Assembly (NCBI GenBank): GCA_046756945.1 | Contig: JBHHXI010000150.1 | Location: 1-6,768, forward strand | Length of the DNA stretch: 6,768 bases | Source of the DNA: JACZQZ01 sp046756945 | GTDB lineage: Bacteria > Pseudomonadota > Alphaproteobacteria > Rhodospirillales > 2-02-FULL-58-16 | Direction: 5' to 3' | Shown here: positions 1-5,219 of the stretch, piece after piece | Position numbering within the stretch: position 1 is the first letter of the stretch | Layout of the letters: each line of letters starts with the position of its first letter | Notes under the pieces: model-generated | Seen by the model: only the letters and a program-made list of their open reading frames with translations | Databases searched by the model: none | Told to the model about the DNA's origin: nothing | Position numbers and translations under genes: made by a program

Positions 1-252
1 GCAGTCGTACTGAAGCGCGTAGGCGGTGCGCCGCGCCAGCCGCGCGATGCGTCCGAACCGGCGGCAGTGCGCGTCCGCCAGATCCAGCGCCTGGCGCCTT
101 TGGTACTTTGCCAGGACGTCGATGCCGATGACCGAATCGGTCGGGTTGTCGAAGGTGATGCCGTCGGCGCTTTTCCCCAAGACCGCCGGCGCGCAGGCGG
201 CCACAACCCATGCCGCGGCGCCCAGGATGGCAATTCGAGGAAATTGTCTCAT
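1..252 (-). CDS. Putative small lipoprotein, 3' end outside the window
   Basis: The first 84 residues are visible and the reading frame stays open to the window edge, so the C-terminus is missing. The N-terminus is a short basic head (MRQFPR), a hydrophobic stretch (about residues 7-19) and a lipobox-like VAAC with Cys20. This suggests export and lipid attachment at Cys20. The mature part contains TFDNPTDSVIG, then a block near residues 60-84 with two cysteines (ADAHCRRFGR ... YALQYDC). A C...G..A...Y...C arrangement of this kind is familiar from small uncharacterised proteobacterial envelope proteins. The start is the ATG at 252; no strong Shine-Dalgarno precedes it. It lies 45 bases downstream of the GPDRR small protein on the same strand and is probably co-transcribed with it. 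No enzymatic function is recognisable; signal type and gene reality are inferences from the N-terminus and the clean frame. Confidence 0.6.
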   Translation of the reverse strand, partial: MRQFPRIAILGAAAWVVAACAPAVLGKSADGITFDNPTDSVIGIDVLAKYQRRQALDLADAHCRRFGRIARLARRTAYALQYDC

Positions 253-297
253 CCCGTCATCCGCTGCGTCGACATGAGGCAAGGACAAACCCCCGGA

Positions 298-498
298 TCA
301 TTTTTTCTTGAGCAGGACCTTGATTTCGTCTTCGGAAAGATTGGCGCCGCCTTGCCGGGTCAGGTTTTCCCGGCGGCGTTCGGGCCCCTGGTAGTGGGGA
401 CTGCGGCGATCCGGCCCCGAATACGGGCCGGATTTGATGATTGGCGGCGGGTGCGGCAGGACGTTCTGAAACAACCGCAGAATCTTCTGAGCGTACAT
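298..498 (-). CDS. 66-aa GPDRR/GPERR-motif small protein, response-regulator-tail-like
   Basis: This is a 66-residue protein starting MYAQKILRLFQN. It has a short amphipathic helix (residues 2-13), a proline-rich linker (LPHPPPIIKSG), two basic motifs (YSGPDRR and YQGPERRR) and a C-terminal segment SEDEIKVLLKKK. From memory of the family, many alphaproteobacterial CheY-like response regulators end in a tail with the same order of a helix, a proline stretch, then two (Y/F)xGP(D/E)RR motifs. Here the tail occurs without a receiver domain, and the sequence just upstream is not a receiver remnant in this frame. The ATG at 498 is preferred over the in-frame TTG at 516 because GGAGAGAGGG lies directly before it with GGAG six bases from the ATG. 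The gene is 99 bases downstream of the pentapeptide-repeat gene and 45 bases upstream of the lipoprotein gene. Function is unknown; a binding or adaptor role is only a guess. Confidence 0.72.
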   Translation of the reverse strand: MYAQKILRLFQNVLPHPPPIIKSGPYSGPDRRSPHYQGPERRRENLTRQGGANLSEDEIKVLLKKK

Positions 499-508
499 CC
501 CTCTCTCC
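499..508 (-). promoter_or_regulatory. Ribosome binding site of the GPDRR small protein
   Basis: The minus strand reads GGAGAGAGGG immediately before ATG, with GGAG six bases from the start. It decides in favour of the ATG at 498: the alternative TTG at 516 would place this site inside the coding sequence. Confidence 0.6.
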
Positions 509-597
509 AACGACAACGCTTCCCTTTCGCCCGCCCTCTGAAAGCCGCGCGGAGCGCCATGCCCCTGTTCGACAGATATGCCCCCCGCGGGACCGTT

Positions 598-2139
598 TCA
601 ACCGGCCGCGTCCTCCGTCTCCGCCTCGTGGAACGTCCAGTCGCTTTCGCGGGCCGCCGTGTCCTGGGGGCGCATCCTGATGGTGAGGCCCTCGGGCAAC
701 TTGGTGTCGCGGTCTCCCCACGCCCGGTCAAGCTGCGCCTGGTTCAGGTTCGCGGATTCCTTCAGGTCCGCGCCGCGCAGGCTGGCCTCCCACAGCTCGG
801 CCCTCTTGAGGACGGCCCCGTGGAGGGATGCCTCGAACAGGTTCGCCCCGTGAAGGTCGGCCCCGCCCAGGTCGGCCGCCTCGAGGTTGGCGCCGCTCAG
901 GTCGGCCCCCTGGAGGGACGCCTCGTGCAGGTTGACCCCCTGGAGCAAGGCGCCGCGGAGGTCGGCGCCGCGGAGGTCGGCGCCGCGCAGATTGGCGCCG
1001 CCCAGGTCGGCCCCCTCGAGGCCGGCCCCCCAAAGGTCGGCGCGCTCGAGGTCGGCCCCCAGCAGGTTGGCCCGGCCGAGGTCGGCCTGCCGGAGGGAGG
1101 CGAAAACGAGTTTGGCGTCCTGCAGGTTGGCGCCGTGGAGTTGTGCGTGCCTGAGGTCGGCGCCCTGGAGGTTGGCGCCAGCCAGTTTGGCGTTCTGCAG
1201 CCGGACCAGACCGAGGTCGGCCTTCTGCAACTGGGCGCCGCCGAGGTCGGCGCCCATAAGGTTGGCGCCCGACAGGCAGGCCTCCTGGAGGTTCGCCTCC
1301 CGAAGGTCGGCCTGGATAAGCTTGGCCTCGGCAAGGTAAGCCCGGCGCAGGTCGGCCTTGCTCAGCAGGGCCACCCGCATGTCGGCTTTCGGGAGTTTGG
1401 CGGCGCGCAAATCCGCGCCGCTGAGCTTGGCCACGCGCAGGTCGGCGCCCTGCAGCATGGCCCCACGCAGGTCGGCCCCCTGGAGGTTGGCGCCGAGCAG
1501 GAAGGCCTCCTGCAGGTTCGCTTCCTGAAGGTCGGCCTGAATGAGGTTGGCCTCCTGGAGGTGCGCCTTGCGGAAATCCACCCGGCGCAGCACCGCGACA
1601 CGAAGGTCGGCCTTCTGCACATTGGCGGCCCTGAGGTCCGCGCCCTGGGCGTTGCAGACGCGCAAGTCGGCGCGCTCGAGATCGGCGGCGAAAAGATCCG
1701 CCTCCTGAAGGTTGGCGCCCTGGAGGTCGGCGCCGCCCATGTTGGCGTCCTCCAGGCGCGCCTTGCGCAGGTCCGCGCCACGCAGGCGCGCGTCGCGCAG
1801 GTCCGCCTTCTGGAGTTCGGCGATGCGCAGGTCGGCCCGTTTGAGTCCGGCGGCCCCGAGGTCGGCCTCCTGGAGCCTGGCGACACGAAGGTCTGTCTCG
1901 TCGAGATTGGCGCCGCGCAGGTCCGCCCCGTGGAGGCGGGCCTGCCGGAGATTGGCCCCGCGGAGGTCGGCGTCCCTGAGGTCGGCGAAGACGAGATTGG
2001 CCCGGCTGCCCCCCTCGCCTTCCGACTCCAGCCACTTCCGATGGCACTCGAGGATGCGGCGCAGCGATTGTTCGGACACCCGGCGGCGCGGGCGACCGTC
2101 GGATCGGGGGCCGTGGGCCGAATCGGGGCCGTCATTCAT
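598..2139 (-). CDS. Giant pentapeptide-repeat protein (right-handed beta-helix)
   Basis: This is a 513-residue protein. Residues 1-46 form an N-terminal region ending in an alpha-helical cap-like motif (ILECHRKWLESEGEGGSR), a common lead-in to such repeats. Residues 47-461 are 83 consecutive pentapeptides of the A(D/N)LxG type without a gap. Ser462 interrupts the register, two more units follow (ANLNQ AQLDR), and a 41-residue tail contains GDRDTKLPEGL, a motif I associate with the ends of related proteins. Pentapeptide repeats fold as a square right-handed beta-helix with four units per coil, so about 21 coils are expected. No signal peptide or membrane segment is visible, so a cytoplasmic location is likely. 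Some relatives (MfpA, Qnr) mimic DNA and bind gyrase, but those are about 200 residues and more acidic; this one carries many Arg in the repeats, so that role should not be assumed. The start at 2139 is chosen because the frame further upstream runs through a palindromic element; TTG or GTG starts 12-21 bases upstream remain possible. Confidence 0.9.
   Translation of the reverse strand: MNDGPDSAHGPRSDGRPRRRVSEQSLRRILECHRKWLESEGEGGSRANLVFADLRDADLRGANLRQARLHGADLRGANLDETDLRVARLQEADLGAAGLKRADLRIAELQKADLRDARLRGADLRKARLEDANMGGADLQGANLQEADLFAADLERADLRVCNAQGADLRAANVQKADLRVAVLRRVDFRKAHLQEANLIQADLQEANLQEAFLLGANLQGADLRGAMLQGADLRVAKLSGADLRAAKLPKADMRVALLSKADLRRAYLAEAKLIQADLREANLQEACLSGANLMGADLGGAQLQKADLGLVRLQNAKLAGANLQGADLRHAQLHGANLQDAKLVFASLRQADLGRANLLGADLERADLWGAGLEGADLGGANLRGADLRGADLRGALLQGVNLHEASLQGADLSGANLEAADLGGADLHGANLFEASLHGAVLKRAELWEASLRGADLKESANLNQAQLDRAWGDRDTKLPEGLTIRMRPQDTAARESDWTFHEAETEDAAG
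1281..1561 (-). repeat. 225-bp segmental duplication inside the pentapeptide-repeat gene
   Basis: Two stretches of the gene resemble each other much more closely than the generic repeat does, with a constant offset of 225 bases (for example plus-strand CCTCCTGGAGGTTCGC at 1281 and CCTCCTGCAGGTTCGC at 1506). In protein, units 30-38 (AHLQE ANLIQ ADLQE ANLQE AFLLG ...) align with units 45-53 (AYLAE AKLIQ ADLRE ANLQE ACLSG ...). The copied block is therefore about 15 units, or 75 residues. The listed span runs from the first clear match to the end of the second copy's match; exact limits are uncertain. Confidence 0.6.
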
Positions 2140-2162
2140 GTCCGGGACCACGAGTTGCAAAT

Positions 2163-2189
2163 CCGCGATACCTTTTGTCACCGCGATAC
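2163..2189. promoter_or_regulatory. 9-bp direct repeat, possible operator
   Basis: CCGCGATAC occurs at 2163-2171 and again at 2181-2189, 18 bases apart, with the AT-rich spacer CTTTTGTCA between. The pair sits 24-50 bases upstream of the pentapeptide-repeat gene start. Direct repeats at this spacing can bind a dimeric regulator on one DNA face, but no specific regulator is recognised. Confidence 0.3.
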
Positions 2190-2210
2190 ACGTTGCCAGG
2201 ACCGGGCGCC

Positions 2211-2254
2211 GCCTGCCTGCGCGAAGCCGGAGCTTCGCTTCGGCGAAGGCAGGC
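2211..2254. repeat. REP-like palindromic element
   Basis: Outer arms GCCTGCCT and AGGCAGGC (8 bp, perfect) enclose an inner perfect hairpin, GCGAAGC with loop CGGA and GCTTCGC. The right side has extra unpaired bases (TTCGGCGA). GCAGGC- and CTTCGGCGAAGG-type palindromes of this form are dispersed repeats in many GC-rich bacterial genomes. It lies between the pentapeptide-repeat gene and its presumed promoter region, so it could be transcribed as a leader structure. Confidence 0.55.
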
Positions 2255-2509
2255 CGCGCCGGCTTTCGCCGGGCCACGGGCCCCGCACCCGATTCCGGCA
2301 CCGGCCGCGCGTCGCCGGCGAAGACGGGATTGTCGTGAGTGAATATGGGTCAGCGGGCAACTGTCCTCAGCAACTTTCCAAGCCAACGCCTGCCCGCGTT
2401 ATGCATTTCGACGATCGGCTCTTGATGGCCGATGACGACGGCAGATTAATACGGGATCAAACGCGATGGCAAGGCAAAGACCCGGATTGCCGCGAAGTGT
2501 TTTCGCACG

Positions 2510-2564
2510 ACGTCCCAAACCGTCGTCCGGCGTCGTCCGGCGTCGGCCGCCGCGGCGGGGACGT
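2510..2564. repeat. Inverted repeat after the aminotransferase stop codon
   Basis: ACGTCCC at 2510-2516 pairs with GGGACGT at 2558-2564, which directly abuts the TGA of the aminotransferase gene at 2565-2567. The interior is GC-rich, with the perfect palindrome CCGCCGCGGCGG (2547-2558) overlapping one arm. A structured 3' end for the minus-strand operon is possible. There is no U-tract, so it is not a standard intrinsic terminator. Confidence 0.3.
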
Positions 2565-3995
2565 TCAGCGCTCCTCCTCGCCGAGCGCTTCGTCGAGGAT
2601 GTCCAGCGCCCGCTCCATGTCGCGCCCGGTGGTGATCAGCGGCGGGGTCAGGGTCAGCACATTACCCATGGTGGTCTTGAAGCTCAGGCCCTTCTCCAGC
2701 GCCCGGTACATGACCCGGTCGGCGATTTCGGCGGCCGGCTCCTTGCTGTCCCGGTCGAGCACCAATTCGACGCCGATGATCAGGCCCAGGCCGGGCACGT
2801 TTCCGATCAGGGGGTGTTTGTCCTGCATGCCGCGCAGGCGCTCCAGCGCCCGGGCGCCGACACGGGCGGCGTTCTCCACCAGCCCCTCGTCCTCGATGAT
2901 CTCGATGGTGGTGAGCGCGGCGCGGGCGGTGACCGGGTTCTTCTCGTGGGTGTAATGGCCGAGCGCCTGGTCCGCCGCGACGTCCAGCCCGGGCCGCGCG
3001 ACCATGGCCGAGATGGGCAGCATGCCGCCGCCCAACGCCTTGCCCAGGACCAGGATGTCGGGGATCACGTCGAAATGCTCTGAGACGAACATGCGCCCGG
3101 ACTTGCCCAGGCCGGTGGGGATCTCGTCGAAGATCAGGAGTGTCCCGTGGGCGTGACAGGCCTCGCGCACGGCCTGCCAGTACCCCGGCGGCGGCAGGTA
3201 GGGCACTGCGCGCACGGGCTCGGCGATCACCGCCGCCACGTCTCCCTCCTTCTCCAGCACGTAGCGCACCATTTCGGCGCAGGTCATTTTGCACGCGTCG
3301 AGGTCGGGGCGGCCGTCCACGTCGTCGTAGCCGTACGGGCAGCGGTAGCAGGCGAACGGGGCCACGTGCTCGGCGCCGGGCAGCAGCGGACCGGCGGCGC
3401 CGGAGCGGAACAGGGCCTCGCCGCCGACGCTGATGCCGCCGAAGCCGGCCCCGTGGAACGAATCCCAGAACGAAATGGTCTTGAAGCGCCCGGTCGCGGT
3501 GCGCGCCAGTTTCAGCGCCATGTCGACCGCGTCCGAGCCGCCGGTGGCGAACAGGACCTTGCCCGACTCTCCGGGCGTGATGTCCACCAGCTTGCGCGCC
3601 AGCGCCACCGCCGCCTCGCTGGTAAAGCGGCGCGGCGTGAACGACAACTCGTCCATCTGGCGCTTGACGGCGTCGATCAGCCGCGGGTGGCCATAGCCGA
3701 TGTGGTGCACGTTGTTGCCGTGAAAGTCCATGTAGCGGCGCCCGGCGGTGTCCTCGATCCAGATGCCGTCCGCCTTGCGGATGGCGGCCAGGCAGGGCGT
3801 CGACAGGGACTGGTGCACGAACAGCCGCGCGTCGTCGTCCAACAGGGCGCGGCTCGGGGCGTCGGTGATGCCGGCCGTCCACGCCTGGCGAAAGGGGCTC
3901 AGGTTGCTGTCCCCCTCGTCGGTGCCGACCGGGGACGGGAAGGTCGCCGGAACGCGGACGCCCGGCCGGTCCGTGGACCGTTTACGCGGTTTCAT
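2565..3995 (-). CDS. Class III PLP-dependent aminotransferase/lyase, PbfA-like
   Basis: This is a 476-residue fold-type I PLP enzyme. Visible class III features are the phosphate loop TGGSDA (151-156), SFHG (179-182), FDE with Asp290 for the pyridine nitrogen, and the Schiff-base Lys319 in LGKALGGG. The segments HQSLSTPCL, DFHGNNVHHIGYGHP, GGEALFR, GPLLPGAEHV, LPPPGYW and GHYTHEKNPV strongly resemble the PbfA group, (R)-1-hydroxy-2-aminoethylphosphonate ammonia-lyase, which eliminates ammonia to give phosphonoacetaldehyde. That match is from memory, and a true transaminase on another amine is possible. A cysteine cluster, CYRC (216-219) and CKMTC (235-239), recalls the CYRCPF stretch of GABA transaminase. 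The first 35 residues are a low-complexity extension. The start has a near-perfect AAGGAGG eight bases upstream. The gene follows the permease gene by 27 bases, so they form an operon. No phosphonate genes are in the window. Confidence 0.93.
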   Translation of the reverse strand: MKPRKRSTDRPGVRVPATFPSPVGTDEGDSNLSPFRQAWTAGITDAPSRALLDDDARLFVHQSLSTPCLAAIRKADGIWIEDTAGRRYMDFHGNNVHHIGYGHPRLIDAVKRQMDELSFTPRRFTSEAAVALARKLVDITPGESGKVLFATGGSDAVDMALKLARTATGRFKTISFWDSFHGAGFGGISVGGEALFRSGAAGPLLPGAEHVAPFACYRCPYGYDDVDGRPDLDACKMTCAEMVRYVLEKEGDVAAVIAEPVRAVPYLPPPGYWQAVREACHAHGTLLIFDEIPTGLGKSGRMFVSEHFDVIPDILVLGKALGGGMLPISAMVARPGLDVAADQALGHYTHEKNPVTARAALTTIEIIEDEGLVENAARVGARALERLRGMQDKHPLIGNVPGLGLIIGVELVLDRDSKEPAAEIADRVMYRALEKGLSFKTTMGNVLTLTPPLITTGRDMERALDILDEALGEEER

Positions 3996-4003
3996 GGTCC
4001 GTC

Positions 4004-4010
4004 CCTCCTT
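4004..4010 (-). promoter_or_regulatory. Strong ribosome binding site of the aminotransferase gene
   Basis: The minus strand reads AAGGAGG, eight bases before the ATG at 3995. It fills the short gap after the permease gene and fixes the start codon. It predicts independent, efficient translation of the second gene in the operon. Confidence 0.75.
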
Positions 4011-4022
4011 CCCCCCTTCCGG

Positions 4023-4886
4023 CTAACCGGCCGCCACGATGACGACGATGCCGGCGGCCAGCATCAGCGAGGCGAACAGCCGCCGGGTCATGCCCCGCTC
4101 CTTGAGCCAGAGGCCGCCGATCAGCACCGAGAACGGGATCGATGCCTGGCGCACCGACGTGACCGCCGCCACGTCGCCGCCGTGCCCGTAGACCCAGAGG
4201 ATCAGGTAGTAGGACACATAGCACATCACCCCGATGCAGAGGGTGCGCAGCGGCCTTGTGGTCCACAGGAACAGCGCGCCCCAGCCCGGCGCCGAACGCC
4301 CCCTGGCCCGGAACGCAAGCACGTAGCTGGGCAGGCAGAGCACCTGGACCCAGAACAACAGCACCGGCGGCTCGATGACCCGCATGGCGCGGGAATCCGC
4401 GATCGAGTAGACGCCCGTGCCGGCCATGGCGAGAACGGCCAGGACCAGGGTCCCCGGGTCGTCGAGAAGCCGTGCTGCGCGCCGGTACTGCAGGAAAAAG
4501 GCGCCGACGAGCACCAGGGCGATGCCGGTGAGCAGCGGCCAGGCATAGCGCTCGCCCAGAAACAGCACCCCGGCGACGACGATGAAGAGCGGCGAGGACC
4601 GTATGATCGGGTAGTAGGCCGAGAGGTCGCCGCGCCTCAGCGTGATCACCAGGCACGTGGCGTACACCATCAGGCCGGCCCACGAGACGGCGATCAGCGG
4701 CCACACGCGGCGCGCCGCCAAAAGGTCGTATCCGGCGACCAGGGAGTGGGCGCCGCCGAGCAGCGCCAAAAGCACCATCACGCCGAGAAAGGCCCCCTCG
4801 GGCCGGGGGTCGCGCTTGATGAGCGCGTTCCAAAGCGGGTGCAGCCCCGCCGACACCAGCACGAGCATGGCGAGGACGGGGTCCAT
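4023..4886 (-). CDS. EamA/DMT-superfamily permease
   Basis: This is a 287-residue, very hydrophobic protein with about ten membrane segments (roughly 2-20, 31-52, 61-82, 88-109, 116-133, 145-163, 173-192, 215-235, 243-263, 268-286), the usual size and layout of two EamA repeats. Each half ends in the typical pattern: SSPLFIVVAGVLFLGERYAW in the first, then QASIPFSVLIGGLWLKERG in the second, each followed by a final hydrophobic helix. It should act in the inner membrane in import or export of a small metabolite. A DMT-type family (known as phosphonate-utilisation-associated membrane protein) occurs near phosphonate catabolic operons; membership here is an inference from the PbfA-like neighbour and the G-H-x-L-W-N start. 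The ATG at 4886 is certain to be the first start, because an in-frame TGA directly precedes it. GGAAGGG lies seven bases upstream. It is the first gene of the minus-strand operon. Confidence 0.93.
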   Translation of the reverse strand: MDPVLAMLVLVSAGLHPLWNALIKRDPRPEGAFLGVMVLLALLGGAHSLVAGYDLLAARRVWPLIAVSWAGLMVYATCLVITLRRGDLSAYYPIIRSSPLFIVVAGVLFLGERYAWPLLTGIALVLVGAFFLQYRRAARLLDDPGTLVLAVLAMAGTGVYSIADSRAMRVIEPPVLLFWVQVLCLPSYVLAFRARGRSAPGWGALFLWTTRPLRTLCIGVMCYVSYYLILWVYGHGGDVAAVTSVRQASIPFSVLIGGLWLKERGMTRRLFASLMLAAGIVVIVAAG

Positions 4887-5057
4887 TCAACGGCCCTTCC
4901 CCCTTGCGACGGGGCGGCCGGCGGACACGGACGGCATGGGGCATGGCCCAGGGCATGGCAACACCGAATGGTCTCCAAGATTTCCGCCGCCCGGCCGGAA
5001 CACAGGCCCCGATCATGGCCTGAAGCGGGCCGGGGGTAAAGAGATTCCAACACAATA

Positions 5058-5087
5058 CCACAAAAAGCCACAAAAGACCGCAAAATG
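5058..5087. promoter_or_regulatory. Three phased A-tract repeats, probable bent DNA
   Basis: The 10-base units CCACAAAAAG, CCACAAAAGA and CCGCAAAATG follow each other directly, placing A-tracts at 5062, 5072 and 5082, one helical turn apart. In-phase A-tracts bend DNA, and the site is the most AT-rich point of the divergent promoter region. Three copies of CC(A/G)CAAAA could also be repeated regulator sites. Bending is established for such phasing; the regulatory role is inference. Confidence 0.4.
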
Positions 5088-5117
5088 GCCGGGCCGGCGT
5101 TCCGTCCCCGAGGCGGG

Positions 5118-5149
5118 CCCTATGACAGGCCTTCGGCGACCTGTTAGGG
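5118..5149. repeat. Bulged inverted repeat, possible operator or leader hairpin
   Basis: CCCTATGACAGG (5118-5129) pairs with CCTGTTAGGG (5140-5149): ten base pairs with a TG bulge on the left arm and a ten-base loop. It lies 70 bases before the ligase start codon. The right arm is identical to the outer right edge of the MITE-like element at 6757-6766. Confidence 0.4.
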
Positions 5150-5175
5150 TTTCCGCCGAACCGGCAGGAGGGTTT

Positions 5176-5202
5176 GGCGGCGCGCCGCCGGCGGGTTTTT
5201 TT
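5176..5202 (+). terminator. Terminator/attenuator-like GC palindrome with T7 before the ligase gene
   Basis: The perfect palindromes GGCGGCGCGCCGCC (5176-5189) and, overlapping it, CCGCCGGCGG (5185-5194) are followed by one G and then seven T (5196-5202). The T-run ends six bases before the ligase ribosome binding site. An upstream CCGCCG (5153-5158) could pair with CGGCGG (5189-5194) as an alternative. This placement suggests transcriptional attenuation in the leader. The stem has almost no loop in its simplest form, so the exact fold is uncertain. Confidence 0.35.
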
Positions 5203-5207
5203 CGAGT

Positions 5208-5213
5208 GGGGAG
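5208..5213 (+). promoter_or_regulatory. Ribosome binding site of the glutamine-synthetase-family gene
   Basis: GGGGAG lies six bases before the ATG at 5220 and supports that start. It is placed just after the T-tract of the attenuator-like palindrome. Confidence 0.6.
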
Positions 5214-5219
5214 CACACC

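Larger units (their letters stand above)
2140..2564. other. 425-base non-coding leader upstream of the pentapeptide-repeat gene
   Basis: No convincing gene is present; frames that stay open here are low-complexity or read through repeats. From left to right it holds a 9-bp direct repeat near the downstream start (2163-2189), a palindromic element (2211-2254), a small GC hairpin (CCGGC TTTC GCCGG, near 2259-2272), a locally AT-rich patch around 2395-2455, a 10-bp tandem repeat (CGTCGTCCGG twice, 2521-2540) and an inverted repeat abutting the aminotransferase stop codon. The promoter of the pentapeptide-repeat gene should lie here, but no good -35/-10 pair can be assigned. Confidence 0.6.
4887..5219. 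other. Divergent intergenic regulatory region between permease and ligase genes
   Basis: This 333-base region must contain the promoters of both the leftward permease-aminotransferase operon and the rightward ligase gene. It has no gene. It contains GGCATGG three times (4933, 4940, 4952), the AT-rich phased A-tracts at 5058-5087, a bulged inverted repeat at 5118-5149 and a GC palindrome followed by seven T at 5176-5202. No -35/-10 pair is clear enough to call. Confidence 0.65.

Noticed and set aside
770..2010. CRISPR-like or satellite array suggested by the regular 15-base periodicity
   Set aside because: The period is coding: 15 bases is one pentapeptide unit. Units vary throughout and there are no spacers.
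2140..2301. A longer start for the pentapeptide-repeat protein at 2301
   Set aside because: The extra 54 residues are basic low-complexity sequence encoded across a palindromic repeat, with no family-like cap. The region before HRKWLESEG is already adequate from the ATG at 2139.
2446..2472. A minus-strand promoter TTGCCA ... TATTAA upstream of the pentapeptide-repeat gene
   Set aside because: The spacer is only 15 bases, the match is partial and it is more than 300 bases from the start. AT-rich patches in GC-rich DNA give such hits by chance.
67..2955. A 962-residue plus-strand open frame rich in VGAAQVGPLE-like repeats
   Set aside because: It is the antisense shadow of the pentapeptide repeats: GCC GAC CTG read backwards gives Gln-Val-Gly. 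It also runs through the intergenic region and into the aminotransferase gene antisense. The lack of stops comes from composition, not coding.
3982..5073. Alternative minus-strand open frame over the permease gene
   Set aside because: Its product is Arg/Pro-rich without domains, whereas the frame 4023-4886 gives a regular ten-helix membrane protein.
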